Source: Staphylococcus croceilyticus (lineage in GTDB: Bacteria; Bacillota; Bacilli; Staphylococcales; Staphylococcaceae). Taken from it: a DNA stretch of 64,000 nucleotides. The notes below the pieces were generated by a model. The model was given only the letters and a program-made list of their open reading frames with translations, had not been told where the DNA came from and did no database searches. Positions within the stretch are counted from its first letter, which is position 1. Every line of letters begins with the position of its first letter. Made by a program: the position numbers and the translations under genes. The stretch is from NCBI RefSeq assembly GCF_002902575.1, contig NZ_PPRD01000077.1, positions 1 through 64,000 on the forward strand, given 5' to 3'. Shown piece by piece: positions 48,744 through 62,174 of this stretch.

Positions 48744-49664
48744 TCATTTTTTAATCATTCGTTTTAAATTAATTCCTAAATCAAGTACCCCAAGTAATGA
48801 AACAATATGTGTAAATGGCGTTATAATTGTCCCCACGACCATTAATAATATTGAAACACCGTCTGGCATACGTTTTGCTTTACCAAAGAAATGAATTAAG
48901 CTCAATCCTTGGATATACATCAATAATGATAACACAACTTCGAAATTTAATACGATGCTTTGGAAAATACTTGGTTCAGTTGCCACCATGACACAAAGCA
49001 ATACAATCATATATATCCATAGTAATGAACGATTCATTTGCCAAGCAAATAGTGGTTTGAAAATGGGTGTTGCTACTTTAAATTTACGTAGAATTGGAAA
49101 TGTAATAATTAGATTAATTAAAACAAAAATAAAGATTAAAAGGATAATAAAACTTGGAAGTTGAACTGACATTTGTCGGAAGCCTTCTTCTAAAATCGCT
49201 TTATAATCTGATTCTACGCCAGCAGTTACAATCGTATCATGTAACGTATCTTTAAATGGTTTAATTAACGTTGATGCGCTTGGCATTTTTTTGAAAACTT
49301 GTAATAACATAAATGCGACTAAAGTAAATATACTTAAATAAGCTGTGGCAATATATAAGATACGTTCTTTAGAGGCACGTTCTTTTAATAATTGGCCAAT
49401 TACGAAACTAAGTAATAAAACTAAAATCATGGCACTTAATACAAATGTATTACCTAGTAAAGTAGTTAAGATTACGGTTACTAAAGCTCCAATCCCAAAT
49501 GATGGTATTGATTTGTTCCATAGAATAACACCGGGAATGGTAGCGAATAGACATAATATTAAGCCAAGAACTGGTAATACATACGTTACTAAAGCAACAA
49601 TCACAAGTGCTAACGTTCCCAGAATGGTTGCTTTAGGATGTACTTTTGAAAACACATTCGCCAC
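48744..49664 (-). CDS. yybS: YybS family membrane protein (DUF2232)
   Basis: The 306-residue protein has about eight membrane helices and belongs to DUF2232/YybS, always found next to gdpP and rplI in Firmicutes. Recognisable parts are GIGALVTVILTTLLGN near 56 and the C-terminal GVLDLGINLKRMIKK. Its function is not established; homologues resemble the S component of transporters. It is the first gene of yybS-gdpP-rplI. Confidence 0.9.
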   Translation of the reverse strand: MANVFSKVHPKATILGTLALVIVALVTYVLPVLGLILCLFATIPGVILWNKSIPSFGIGALVTVILTTLLGNTFVLSAMILVLLLSFVIGQLLKERASKERILYIATAYLSIFTLVAFMLLQVFKKMPSASTLIKPFKDTLHDTIVTAGVESDYKAILEEGFRQMSVQLPSFIILLIFIFVLINLIITFPILRKFKVATPIFKPLFAWQMNRSLLWIYMIVLLCVMVATEPSIFQSIVLNFEVVLSLLMYIQGLSLIHFFGKAKRMPDGVSILLMVVGTIITPFTHIVSLLGVLDLGINLKRMIKK

Positions 49665-49746
49665 TCCTATACTTTTTTTGACTATAACTTCTATTTTAAC
49701 CTCTATGGAAGATTAAAACAAATAGCTCGAACCCTTCATCTTATTA

Positions 49747-50715
49747 TTATTTACGTTTGAAATTAGTGACTTTTAAGAAGTGATAGAGATTTGGCGCCCA
49801 GTCATTAAAGTTTAATAAGAAGCCATCATGTCCAACATTATCTGGTACGAAGAAATGGCGATGATATTTGAATCTCTCCCCTACTGCTCTTACTTGATCA
49901 TCTGGATAGAGTAAATCATCTGTAAAGCCCATCGTTAAGACTTTAGTATCTAAAGATTGTAATACTTCATCGACATCATCCCGACCTCGATCTAAATTAT
50001 GACTGTCCAACACATTTAACATAGTTAAATAACATGCTAAATCATAACTTTCTTTAAATTTATCGCCTTGGTAGCGTTGATAAGTGACGACTTCATCTGG
50101 TGTAAAGCGTTCATCATAACTTTTAGAAGAACGATAAGTAAGAAAGCCAAGTTGGCGTGCAATACTTAAGCCTTCTTTGCCACCTAATTGAATCGCTTCG
50201 CGTGCAATCTCATTAAAGGCTCGACTATAAGAGGATGTTTTGTCAGTAGCAGCTAAGATAACTGCTTTGTCTATTTGAAATTGGTTGTTATAGAGCAATT
50301 CCATCGCTTGCATGCCACCTAAACTGCCCCCAATTAAGATATTAATTCTATTGAAGCCGAGTGCTTGGATACCCTTTTCAATGGCTTTAACAATGTCTCT
50401 TAAGGTTAATTGCTTTGGAAAATGCGGATCCGTTAACGGCGAACTTGAACCAAATGGGCTACCAATAACGTTAAATGTAAGAAATTGGTAATCATAGATA
50501 GGCATGTAGCCACCATCAATAATTTCGCGCCACCAGCCTGGTTGTTCATCTGTGCCATAGGTTAAATGATTACCTGTAAGGGCATGACAAACTACGACAA
50601 GTGGTTGACCTGAATACCCTACATGCTCGTATCGTAACTGCAAATTCTCAATCGTTTCTCCTGATTCTGTCGTAAAAAATCCTAGGTTCAATGTATCTAC
50701 TGTATAATTTGTCAT
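49747..50715 (-). CDS. metX: Homoserine O-acetyltransferase MetX
   Basis: The 322-residue alpha/beta hydrolase activates homoserine with acetyl-CoA, an early step of methionine synthesis. The nucleophile elbow GGSLGGMQA (Ser near 133), the acid in GFTDDLLYP and the His in NVGHDGFL complete the triad. HALTGNHLTYG forms the oxyanion region. The gene is shorter than proteobacterial MetX but matches staphylococcal ones. The start follows AAAGGAGG. A SAM riboswitch in the leader ties it to methionine supply. Whether it uses acetyl- or succinyl-CoA cannot be settled from sequence alone. Confidence 0.92.
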   Translation of the reverse strand: MTNYTVDTLNLGFFTTESGETIENLQLRYEHVGYSGQPLVVVCHALTGNHLTYGTDEQPGWWREIIDGGYMPIYDYQFLTFNVIGSPFGSSSPLTDPHFPKQLTLRDIVKAIEKGIQALGFNRINILIGGSLGGMQAMELLYNNQFQIDKAVILAATDKTSSYSRAFNEIAREAIQLGGKEGLSIARQLGFLTYRSSKSYDERFTPDEVVTYQRYQGDKFKESYDLACYLTMLNVLDSHNLDRGRDDVDEVLQSLDTKVLTMGFTDDLLYPDDQVRAVGERFKYHRHFFVPDNVGHDGFLLNFNDWAPNLYHFLKVTNFKRK

Positions 50716-50740
50716 GCGATTACCTCCTTTAAAATAAAAA

Positions 50741-50890
50741 TCGCTTCCTACTCTTGTTATAAGAAGTAAGAAGCGATTGTGCTTTAATACTTATCATTCG
50801 AGTAGTGTCTCGTTGGTTTTAGCACCGTACTTGAAGTTGCCGGTTGCTGAAGCTTCTTTGGGCCAAATCCCTCTGCTTCTCATAATAAGG
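50741..50890 (-). promoter_or_regulatory. SAM-I riboswitch (S-box) with terminator, upstream of metX
   Basis: On the minus strand CTTATTATGAGAAGCAGAGG opens the P1/P2 region. GGATTTGGCCC, CAGCAACCGG, GGTGCTAA and ACCAACGAGA follow in S-box order, and GATAAG closes P1. The expression platform is a terminator stem AATCGCTTCTTACTT / AGTAGGAAGCGATT (50741-50778) with a T-run. SAM binding should switch metX off. Confidence 0.93.
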
Positions 50891-50989
50891 TTTCATGTTA
50901 TTTTATTTATTTACACGTTAACTTTAGTTTGAATTTATTTTATCTGATTGTCGGTATAACTTCAATCGTCAGCTGTTTGGGACTGCCTT

Positions 50990-51319
50990 TTAAAAGAAGA
51001 AACGTATACTGGCAATAAGTGCGATGCCTACGAGTATGGTTACTGTCAGACTGCGTGTTACGAGTGCGATGATGACGGTTGGGATGGTTACGATGATATA
51101 CGGGATGTTAAGTGTGTAACCTTGAACGCCTTCTTGTTGCACGATAATGCCGTCTAGGATGAGTGCTGTGAATAATGTGATTGGAATGAATGATAACCAT
51201 TCAATGACGGTTTCTGAAAGTTGTATTCGTGAAATCATCAAGAATGGCAGGATTCGAATAATTATGGTTACGAGTCCACACAAGACGATAAGGATGAACA
51301 TATGCCAAGATGTTGTCAT
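50990..51319 (-). CDS. azlD: AzlD-type branched-chain amino acid export subunit
   Basis: The small membrane protein of about 109 residues starts MTTSWHMFILIVLCGLVTII and has four hydrophobic helices. IRILPFLMISR near 25 is the AzlD mark. With AzlC it forms a branched-chain amino acid exporter. The start overlaps the azlC stop (ATGA), which I prefer to an upstream frame that would run inside azlC. Confidence 0.9.
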   Translation of the reverse strand: MTTSWHMFILIVLCGLVTIIIRILPFLMISRIQLSETVIEWLSFIPITLFTALILDGIIVQQEGVQGYTLNIPYIIVTIPTVIIALVTRSLTVTILVGIALIASIRFFF

Positions 51320-52011
51320 CGATCCATCACCACCCCTAATGTTGCTGCAAAGATTGATGCGATAAGAATAGCGACATAAGATGGCATAAACCAGCTTAAG
51401 ATAAGCATCATCACTATTACGCATGCGATTAATACGAGATATATTTTAATCTTTGAGCCTCTTATAGTTTCAAATTGTGCCATTGCCAGGAAAATGAACA
51501 TGGCAGTTATGGCGAAGTCTAGCCCAAACATCTCCGGGTTAGAAATGTATTTACCGAATACGGCTCCCGCTACGCTTGCAAGTGCCCAGAACGTATAGGC
51601 GGTAAGGTTAAGACCGTGTAACCAGCGATCGTTAATCTTCTCCCCTTTTAAGTGAGGTGTAATGGCTACACCAAATGTTTCGTCAGTCAGAATAGAAGAC
51701 ATGGCTAAACGATTCCAAAAGCCGTAATCTTTGTAATTTGGTGCGAGTGTCATTGATAAAAGAAAGAAACGTGAATTTACAATTAATGTCGTTAAGACAA
51801 TTGCAGACATAGGTGTGCCTGTAATCACAAGTGCGCAAATGATAAATTGCGCTGCACCTGCGTAAACGAGTAAGCATAACAATAGAATTTCTAAAACACT
51901 AAAATGTTGGGAAGCCGCCACGATTCCAAATGACAATCCAATTCCGACATATCCTAATAACGTAGGAATACATTCTTTGACCCCTTGTTTAAATGTCACA
52001 TGTGACGTCAT
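51316..52011 (-). CDS. azlC: AzlC family branched-chain amino acid permease
   Basis: The 231-residue membrane protein has six or so helices. AzlC marks are GYVGIGLSFGIVAA near 19-32, YAGAAQFIICALVI near 51-64 and SSILTDETFGVA near 105. It works with AzlD to export leucine-type amino acids or their analogues. A loop of about 330 bp upstream (52012-52343) holds the promoter and the serS terminator and no gene. Confidence 0.93.
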   Translation of the reverse strand: MTSHVTFKQGVKECIPTLLGYVGIGLSFGIVAASQHFSVLEILLLCLLVYAGAAQFIICALVITGTPMSAIVLTTLIVNSRFFLLSMTLAPNYKDYGFWNRLAMSSILTDETFGVAITPHLKGEKINDRWLHGLNLTAYTFWALASVAGAVFGKYISNPEMFGLDFAITAMFIFLAMAQFETIRGSKIKIYLVLIACVIVMMLILSWFMPSYVAILIASIFAATLGVVMDR

Positions 52012-52284
52012 TTAAGTACCCCCTTTGTTTAAATTTTGTATTAAAGAAAAAATGAATATTTAAGAATTTAAACTTAGTCTAATACACACTCTGAATAGCC
52101 GCAATAGTCTTAGACAGAAGTTTGTGTGAAGTTAGACTGAAAGACGTGTTAAAACATTGTTATAACAGTATTTAAAAATGTCAGAATTTTATTAAATCAA
52201 AATAGAGTTACCTCTGTAGAGGTAGTCTAATTTAATAGATTTTACTGCGCTACTTTATCAAGAAAAAGTGGTTTATAAACATAA

Positions 52285-52315
52285 AAAAGTGAGGAGTTTA
52301 AACCTCCTCACTTTT
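52285..52315 (-). terminator. Terminator of serS
   Basis: AAAAGTGAGGAG and CTCCTCACTTTT form a perfect 12-bp stem with a 7-nt loop and flanking T-runs. Confidence 0.92.
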
Positions 52316-52343
52316 ATTGATAAACTAATATTTAAATTTTAGA

Positions 52344-53630
<1,287 letters not shown>

Positions 53631-53696
53631 TTAACATTCATCCTTCCCATTTTTTGAAAAATTATTAAGAATGGTCGCTACTTTTAAATAAATAAA

Positions 53697-53935
53697 AAAA
53701 GACCACATCCCTCACAAGGGACGTGGTCTACGCGTTGCCACCCTATTTAACAATTTAACACATAGATTATGTACTAAATTGCACTTTACTAAAATAACGG
53801 TTATTACCGATTGCTCACAACTGTAGGTAGATTCGCATAATCATTAATTACTTGTTCACACTCAACACAAGCTCTCTGAAATTAACGTATTATGTTACTT
53901 GGCCTACGAACAATAACTTATTAAGTTATTTTTAA
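53697..53935 (-). promoter_or_regulatory. T-box leader of serS
   Basis: The minus strand carries the T-box core ATAGGGTGGCAACGCG (53731-53746), followed by a terminator stem GACCACGTCCCT / AGGGATGTGGTC (53701-53728) and a T-run. Stem I lies upstream towards 53935. Uncharged tRNA-Ser should pair with the core and allow readthrough into serS. I cannot identify the specifier codon with certainty. The rest of the gap to nnrD (53936-54220) shows no gene. Confidence 0.92.
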
Positions 53936-54220
53936 TATAGCAAAGTCTTTTAGAATTTTCAAGCAATTGCTAATGTTAAATTTTTTAGTTAGGTAAACGC
54001 TATCATTTTCAATAATTGAGACTTTCAAATATTTATCAGAAATAGTGTTGACGAAAGTCTCTAGCAGGTATAGTATTTTCTATTGTATTTAAAGCTCATA
54101 AATGTCTGACCTTTCGCTACGAATTTAAGTTCAGACTTTGAAAATATAGGCAATCATAGAGGACTGGACGTGAAGAAGGTATATTTTGTCCTAACCTCAT
54201 AGATAGGGAGGGTTTTGTTC

Positions 54221-55033
54221 ATGGAAACATTAACTACTGTTAATATTCCAAAACGTAAAGATGAAACACATAAAGCCGATTACGGTAAAATCTTGTTAAT
54301 CGGTGGTAGTGCGAATTTAGGTGGCGCTATTATGTTAGCTGCTCGTGCTTGCGTATTCAGTGGCAGTGGTTTAATTACAGTCGCTACACATCCAAATAAC
54401 CACGCAGCTATCCATTCACGTTGCCCAGAAGCAATGGTAACAGATATTAATGATACTAAAATGTTAACAAAGCTCATTGAAAACACAGACAGTATCTTAA
54501 TTGGTCCAGGACTTGGTGTAGATTTCAAAGGAAATAATGCCATTACATTCTTACTTCAAAACATTCAACCTCACCAAAACTTAATTGTTGATGGTGATGC
54601 AATTACAATATTTAGTAAATTGAAACCAGACATTCCAACATGTCGCGTTATCTTTACACCACATCAAAAAGAATGGGAACGTTTAAGTGGCATTCCTATT
54701 GAAGAACAAACGTATGAACGTAATAGAGAAGCTGTAGATAAATTAGGCGCTACAGTGGTCTTGAAAAAACATGGTACTGAAATCTACTTTAAAGATGACG
54801 ATTATAAACTTGCGATTGGTACACCAGCCATGGCAACAGGCGGTATGGGCGATACACTTGCAGGTATGATTACAAGCTTTGTAGGTCAATTCGATAGCTT
54901 AAAAGACGCAGTAACAAGTGCAACTTATACACACAGTTATATTGGTGAAAAACTCTCAGAAAAAATGTACGTTGTACCGCCTTCACGTTTAATTAATGAA
55001 ATCCCTTACGTAATGAAAGAATTAGAAAACTAA
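54221..55033 (+). CDS. nnrD: ADP-dependent NAD(P)H-hydrate dehydratase NnrD
   Basis: The 270-residue protein has a ribokinase-like fold and repairs hydrated NADH/NADPH. Marks are KILLIGGSANLGGAIMLAAR near 24-43, IGPGLG near 96, and the nucleotide-binding ATGGMGDTLAGMI near 209. It is a stand-alone NnrD (C-terminal half of YjeF); no epimerase NnrE domain is fused. It is the only plus-strand gene of the core region. The ATG at 54221 follows GGGAGGG. In S. aureus hutH lies between it and serS; here it is missing. Confidence 0.93.
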   Translation: METLTTVNIPKRKDETHKADYGKILLIGGSANLGGAIMLAARACVFSGSGLITVATHPNNHAAIHSRCPEAMVTDINDTKMLTKLIENTDSILIGPGLGVDFKGNNAITFLLQNIQPHQNLIVDGDAITIFSKLKPDIPTCRVIFTPHQKEWERLSGIPIEEQTYERNREAVDKLGATVVLKKHGTEIYFKDDDYKLAIGTPAMATGGMGDTLAGMITSFVGQFDSLKDAVTSATYTHSYIGEKLSEKMYVVPPSRLINEIPYVMKELEN

Positions 55034-55044
55034 TACTTGAAATA

Positions 55045-55086
55045 AAAACGCTCTGACATTCTCATTAAAAGAAAATCAGAGCGTTT
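55045..55086 (+). terminator. Terminator of nnrD
   Basis: AAACGCTCTGA and TCAGAGCGTTT pair exactly with a T-run after. The stem lies 12 nt after the nnrD stop. Confidence 0.9.
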
Positions 55087-55132
55087 ATTTTATATGGAAC
55101 TAGAAATGGTAAATCTGTATGCTTATACACAC

Positions 55133-55655
55133 GTAAGTGAGTAGTTCTAAGATGAATAACGAATGACGTTGCGCGACTCTTGACGATTTTTATATTGAAC
55201 ACAAATGGGCGTGCACTTGCGTAAGGCGTTCTAAGATAGATAACGAAACGTAGTTACGTAGACTCCTAGGGGAGCATTGCCGTTAATGAACCTAAGTGCA
55301 ATAGCACTTAGGTAAGTAGCTCTAAAGATGGATAATGAATGGTGTTGCGCGACTCTTGGCGATTTTTATATTGAACACAAGTGGGCGTGCACTTGCGTAA
55401 GGCGTTCTAAGATAGATAACGAAACGTAGTTGAGTGACGCCTGAGGGAGCAGGATGAGTGTCGAGACCAAGGCTCGACCCAGCCCCCTAGGCAAGCATCT
55501 CAACTTAAGTGAGTGAACATCTATCTAAGAACGCCTTTACAATACTACAGGCTTGAGCCTTTCCCGCAAGAAAGCGTCGCAACAAAATGAGTGGCATCCA
55601 TCTAAGAGCTACTCCCCAGGAAAGCGACACAACTTAAACGAGTAAACATCTATCT
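55133..55655. repeat. Repeat array: two 122-bp direct copies plus palindromic repeat units
   Basis: A unit of about 122 bp (55133-55255) recurs at 55312-55431; both contain GCGCGACTCTTG, TATTGAACACAA, GGGCGTGCACTTGCGTAAGG and GATAACGAAACGTAG. Between and after them are parts of the palindromic family seen at 36727 and 45727 (GACGCCTGAGGGAGCAGGA; CATCTATCTAAGAACG). It fills the 679-bp gap between nnrD and gyrA and holds no ORF. Confidence 0.8.
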
Positions 55656-55669
55656 TAGAACTATTAAAA

Positions 55670-55703
55670 AATAAGACTACCTTCACGAGAGGGTAGTCTT
55701 ATT
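55670..55703 (-). terminator. Terminator of gyrA
   Basis: AATAAGACTACC and GGGTAGTCTTATT pair around a 9-nt loop, with T residues after on the minus strand, 10 nt from the gyrA stop. Confidence 0.92.
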
Positions 55704-55712
55704 TTCGTATTA

Positions 55713-58385
55713 TTATTCGTTATCACTATCGTTTTCTGAACCATTTTCAATATCTTCATTCACACGATCCATGAAGTCTTGTCTAAGCTCAACGCGTTCA
55801 TTACTATCATCTTCTGTTGTTTCCGTATGAAGCGCATTACCTGGCGTAGCATCATCTACAACATGCTCACTTGGACTTTCTGTACTTTCCGCATTAGGTG
55901 TACCTTCTTGTGCTTGAGCCGCTTCTGTTGAATCTTCATCTTCTGCTTTATCTTGAACCTTAGCTACCGTAGAAACAGATTGATCCTCGCCTAATTTCAT
56001 TAGACGCACACCTTGTGTTGAACGACCAGTTTGTGAAATATCCTCTACTTGTAAGCGAATAATGACGCCACCATTTGTAACCATCATTAAATCTTCATCG
56101 CCAGTCACTGTAGTGATACATACAATATTACCGTTACGCTCTGTGATAGTAGCCGTTTTAACACCTTTACCACCACGATTAGATAAACGATATTCACTTA
56201 CTGGCGTACGTTTACCATAACCATTTTCAGTAACAACTAAAACTTCATCTTCACTGTCTGCATGCGCGACGTCTAAACCAACTACAACGTCGTCTTCACG
56301 TAATGAGATACCTCTTACACCTGCTGCTGTACGGCCTAATGGACGTAAACTATTCTCAGAGAAGCGGATAAGTGATGCGTGAGATGTACCAATTAAGATG
56401 TCTTGATTGCCATCAGTTAAGCGGACCGCAATCAGTTCGTCATCTTCTTTGAAACCAATCGCAATCTTACCGTTCTTGTTAATATGTGAGAAGTTGCTTA
56501 ACGCAGAACGTTTCACAATACCTTTCTTAGTCGCAAATACTAAGAAACTACTCTCGTCTTCAAGATCCCTTACGGCAATCATTGTACTAATGGCTTCGTC
56601 ATTCTCAAGTTCAATCGCATTGATTACTGGAATACCTTTAGATTGACGAGAAAGTTCTGGCACTTCATAACCTTTAAGTTTATAAACGCGACCTTTATTC
56701 GTGAAGAATAGTACGTTGTCATGCGTGCTTAGTGTAACTAATTGGCTGACAAAGTCTTCTTCAAGCGTATTCATGCCTTGCACGCCACGGCCACCTCTGT
56801 TTTGAGAACGGTATGTTGAAACAGGTAGACGTTTAATATAGTTATTATGACTTAATGTAATGACGATTTGTTCTTCTGGAATTAAGTCTTCATCCTCTAA
56901 ATCGTCTAAGCCGCCTAATTGAATTTCTGTACGACGTTCATCACCGAAACGCTCTTTGATTTCAGTTAACTCATCGCGGACTAATTGAAGTAATACTTCT
57001 TCATCTGCTAGAATTTCTTCTAATTCTGCAATGTAATTTAATAACTCATTATATTCTGATTCAATCTTATCGCGTTCTAAACCTGTTAAACGTCTTAAAC
57101 GCATATCAAGAATAGCTTGGGCTTGGCGTTCAGAAAGCTTAAAGCGTTCTTGTAACGTTTCCATAGCGATTTTATCTGTATCAGATTCACGAATGATAGA
57201 AATGATTTGATCGATATGGTCTAACGCAATACGTAAACCTTCTAAGATATGTGCACGATCTTTCGCTTTCTTCAAGTTATATTCAGTACGACGACGTACA
57301 ACAATTTTTTGGTGTTCTAAGTATTCAACTAACGCTTCTTTTAAGTTAATTAATTTAGGACGACCATGTACAAGGGCAATCATATTCACACCGAATGATG
57401 TTTGTAATGGTGTCTGTTTGTATAAATTATTAAGAATAACATTCGCATTAGCGTCTTTACGTACATCTATTACAATTCTTACGCCTGTACGTAAACTTGT
57501 CTCATCACGTAAGTCTGTAATACCTTCGATTTTTTTATCACGTACAAGTTCTGCAATTTTTTCAATCATACGTGCTTTATTCACTTGATATGGAATTTCG
57601 GTGACTACGATACGTTGACGTCCGCCGCCACGTTCTTCGATTTCTGCACGTGCGCGCATTTGAACTGAACCACGTCCTGTTTCATATGCGCGTCGGATAC
57701 CACTTTTCCCTAAAATTAAGCCCGCTGTAGGGAAGTCAGGGCCTTGGATATCTTCCATAAGTTCTGCGATTGTAACGTCTGGATTCTTACTTAAATGTAA
57801 TACACCATCAATGACTTCAGTTAAATTATGAGGAGGAATATTAGTAGCCATACCTACCGCGATACCTGAAGCACCGTTCACTAAAAGGTTAGGGAAACGA
57901 GAAGGTAAGACTTCCGGCTCTCTTTCAGTACCATCATAGTTATCTAAAAAGTCAATTGTATCTTTATTGATATCGCGTAACAGTTCCAATGTAATCTTTG
58001 TCATTTTGGCTTCTGTATAACGCATAGCCGCAGCACCATCGCCGTCCATTGAACCAAAGTTACCTTGACCATCTACAAGTGGATAACGATAGCTAAACGT
58101 TTGTGCCATTCGGACCATGGCATCATAAATTGAAGAGTCACCGTGAGGGTGATATTTACCCATTACGTCCCCAACGATACGAGCTGATTTCTTATAGGGT
58201 TTATCAGGCGTCATTCCTTGTTCATTTAAACCATATAAGATACGACGGTGTACAGGTTTTAAACCATCACGCACATCAGGTAGCGCACGTGAAACGATAA
58301 CGCTCATTGCATAGTCTAAGAATGATTCACGCATTTCGCTGGTTATATTTCGTTCATTAATTCTTGATTGAGGTAAGTCAGCCAT
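55713..58385 (-). CDS. gyrA: DNA gyrase subunit A
   Basis: The 890-residue subunit has the breakage-reunion domain with catalytic Tyr in [10 protein letters not shown] near 123, followed by the C-terminal beta-pinwheel with the GyrA box [10 protein letters not shown] near 560. With GyrB it adds negative supercoils. The quinolone region reads [15 protein letters not shown] (79-93): Ser84 is the susceptible form; residue 88 is Asp where S. aureus has Glu. The acidic Ser/Glu/Asp tail (about 810-890) is long, as in other staphylococci. The start is the second ATG of ATGATG (58385), after AAGGAGG. Confidence 0.98.
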   Translation of the reverse strand: MADLPQSRINERNITSEMRESFLDYAMSVIVSRALPDVRDGLKPVHRRILYGLNEQGMTPDKPYKKSARIVGDVMGKYHPHGDSSIYDAMVRMAQTFSYRYPLVDGQGNFGSMDGDGAAAMRYTEAKMTKITLELLRDINKDTIDFLDNYDGTEREPEVLPSRFPNLLVNGASGIAVGMATNIPPHNLTEVIDGVLHLSKNPDVTIAELMEDIQGPDFPTAGLILGKSGIRRAYETGRGSVQMRARAEIEERGGGRQRIVVTEIPYQVNKARMIEKIAELVRDKKIEGITDLRDETSLRTGVRIVIDVRKDANANVILNNLYKQTPLQTSFGVNMIALVHGRPKLINLKEALVEYLEHQKIVVRRRTEYNLKKAKDRAHILEGLRIALDHIDQIISIIRESDTDKIAMETLQERFKLSERQAQAILDMRLRRLTGLERDKIESEYNELLNYIAELEEILADEEVLLQLVRDELTEIKERFGDERRTEIQLGGLDDLEDEDLIPEEQIVITLSHNNYIKRLPVSTYRSQNRGGRGVQGMNTLEEDFVSQLVTLSTHDNVLFFTNKGRVYKLKGYEVPELSRQSKGIPVINAIELENDEAISTMIAVRDLEDESSFLVFATKKGIVKRSALSNFSHINKNGKIAIGFKEDDELIAVRLTDGNQDILIGTSHASLIRFSENSLRPLGRTAAGVRGISLREDDVVVGLDVAHADSEDEVLVVTENGYGKRTPVSEYRLSNRGGKGVKTATITERNGNIVCITTVTGDEDLMMVTNGGVIIRLQVEDISQTGRSTQGVRLMKLGEDQSVSTVAKVQDKAEDEDSTEAAQAQEGTPNAESTESPSEHVVDDATPGNALHTETTEDDSNERVELRQDFMDRVNEDIENGSENDSDNE

Positions 58386-58489
58386 CAAGATATCCTCCTT
58401 CTATCATCACTTAAAAATGAATAGTCAGACTGTTAATACGTACGATTGTTTAACAGCCTGTGCTATAACTTATGCAAATAGGCAATCAA

Positions 58490-60430
<1,941 letters not shown>

Positions 60431-60433
60431 CTA

Positions 60434-61549
60434 TTACTTAATAATTTCACCTTGACTGATTCGGTAGAGTTTCGCATTATTCATAATTTCATGATCGATG
60501 CCCTCTACTGACGTCGTTGTTACAAATGTTTGTACTTTATGTTGAATCGTACTTAATAAATGGGTTTGACGAGAATCATCTAACTCACTTAGTACGTCAT
60601 CTAATAACAAGATGGGATATTCTCCAACTTCAATATTCATTAATTCTATTTCTGCTAACTTGATGGATAACGCCGTCGTACGTTGCTGCCCTTGCGAGCC
60701 ATATGTCTGAGCATCCATACCGTTTACGTTAAACCCTAAGTCATCTCTATGTGGCCCGTATAAACACACACCGCGCTCCATTTCACGTTTAATATTGTCA
60801 TTTAACAAGTTAAGCACTTCGTCTAACAGTTCGCTTTCGTCTTTCTCTGTATCACTTAACTTAATACTCGGTAAATACTTTAAAGACAACGTTTCACGCT
60901 CATTTGTAATACCTGAATGAATAGGTTTAGCTAAAGATTCTAGCTCTTTTATAAAATGGTCGCGTCTTAACGTCACATTAAGGGCGTATTGCGCAAATTG
61001 TTGATTTAACACTTCCAACATAGTTGTGTCCGTCTTCTGACCAAGTTGTAACTGCTTCAAATAGTTATTCTTTTGTTTAAGAATACGTTGATATTGAGCT
61101 AAATCGTTTAAATAAACGGCAGATATCTGACCTAATTCCATATCTATAAAACGACGACGTATTTGAGGAGAACCTTTAACAATATTTAAATCTTCAGGCG
61201 CAAAAAGAACCACATTAAGATGTCCAACATATTGTGTTAGTCGACTTTGCTCTAAGTGGTTCACTTTAACTTGTTTACCTTTTTTAGTTATAAACATTGT
61301 CAGTGGCATTGTTCCGTGTCTATAACTTAGCTCACCCTCTATTTTAGCATAATCAGCATTAAACCGTATGAGCTCCTTATCATTAGAGGTACGATGACTT
61401 TTTGCCAAAGCTAGCGTATATATTGATTCAAGTAAATTTGTCTTCCCTTGGGCATTTTCGCCAATAAGAATATTCACTTCAGGATGACAATTTAACGTAA
61501 CCTCTTCATAGTTACGATAATTTTCTAATTGGAGTGTTTTAAGCTTCAT
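60434..61549 (-). CDS. recF: RecF, DNA replication/repair SMC-like ATPase
   Basis: The 371-residue protein has Walker [14 protein letters not shown] near 30-42, the signature region [18 protein letters not shown] near 278-295 and Walker [15 protein letters not shown] near 307-320. RecF loads RecA at gaps with RecO and RecR. The start overlaps the yaaA stop (ATGA). Its 9-nt spacing to gyrB shows a shared transcript. Confidence 0.97.
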   Translation of the reverse strand: MKLKTLQLENYRNYEEVTLNCHPEVNILIGENAQGKTNLLESIYTLALAKSHRTSNDKELIRFNADYAKIEGELSYRHGTMPLTMFITKKGKQVKVNHLEQSRLTQYVGHLNVVLFAPEDLNIVKGSPQIRRRFIDMELGQISAVYLNDLAQYQRILKQKNNYLKQLQLGQKTDTTMLEVLNQQFAQYALNVTLRRDHFIKELESLAKPIHSGITNERETLSLKYLPSIKLSDTEKDESELLDEVLNLLNDNIKREMERGVCLYGPHRDDLGFNVNGMDAQTYGSQGQQRTTALSIKLAEIELMNIEVGEYPILLLDDVLSELDDSRQTHLLSTIQHKVQTFVTTTSVEGIDHEIMNNAKLYRISQGEIIK

Positions 61550-61788
61550 TGTTCACCTTGATGAATAATGATTACAGAATCAATTTCAGGAATATCAGGG
61601 AAATCAATTCGATCTTGGTCAGCTAGTTTTTTACCGCGACGTGTTTCACGTTCACCGTTAATTAAAACTTCATAATCTTGTAAGAACCATTTTGCTTGTC
61701 CACCAGACTCTATGATGCCTTCTGTTTTAAGAAATTGACCTAACGTGATGTCGCCATCAACTACGACTTCTTGAACCAAAATAATCAC
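61546..61788 (-). CDS. yaaA: S4-domain RNA-binding protein YaaA
   Basis: The 80-residue protein has an S4 RNA-binding fold ([20 protein letters not shown] and [12 protein letters not shown]) and is conserved between dnaN and recF in Firmicutes; it is linked to ribosome assembly. The start is GTG at 61788 by homology, but the GGAG site better fits the TTG at 61776, which would give a product four residues shorter. It overlaps recF by 4 nt. Confidence 0.93.
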   Translation of the reverse strand: MIILVQEVVVDGDITLGQFLKTEGIIESGGQAKWFLQDYEVLINGERETRRGKKLADQDRIDFPDIPEIDSVIIIHQGEQ

Positions 61789-62041
61789 TCCGTTTCTTTA
61801 TGTGTCATTAATATATTATACCTTTTTTAGGATTAAATTTCATTTAAAATGGAATGTGAAACCGCTTACTTTAACAGAAGTTTTTTATAAGCCATTTTTG
61901 ATTGAATTTTAGCTAGAATTTAAGAGGTTTGAAGCGGCTTTTTTGCTTTTTGAAAATGCTAATTTCATGAGTTGGAGATTTGCATATGTCCAATTTTTAA
62001 TTTTAAGGCCTATTTTAGCTTAAAAATGAGAAAAACAATAT

Positions 62042-62050
62042 TTATCCACA
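62042..62050. other. Isolated DnaA box between dnaN and yaaA
   Basis: An exact TTATCCACA lies here. The gap 61789-62174 otherwise holds the yaaA promoter region and the dnaN terminator, and no gene. Confidence 0.55.
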
Positions 62051-62119
62051 AGTCATTAACTCTTTAGCCACAGTGAACGGCTGAGAGGGCTTAAAATGAA
62101 TTTTCAAAGATAAATAAAA

Positions 62120-62164
62120 AGCAGGACGGAAATCTAATCTATAAAAAGATTTCACTGTCCTGCT
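62120..62164 (-). terminator. Terminator of dnaN
   Basis: AGCAGGACAGTGAAATCT and AGATTTCCGTCCTGCT pair with mismatches around a short loop; TTTTTATTTATC follows on the minus strand. Confidence 0.88.
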
Positions 62165-62174
62165 CTTATAGTTT

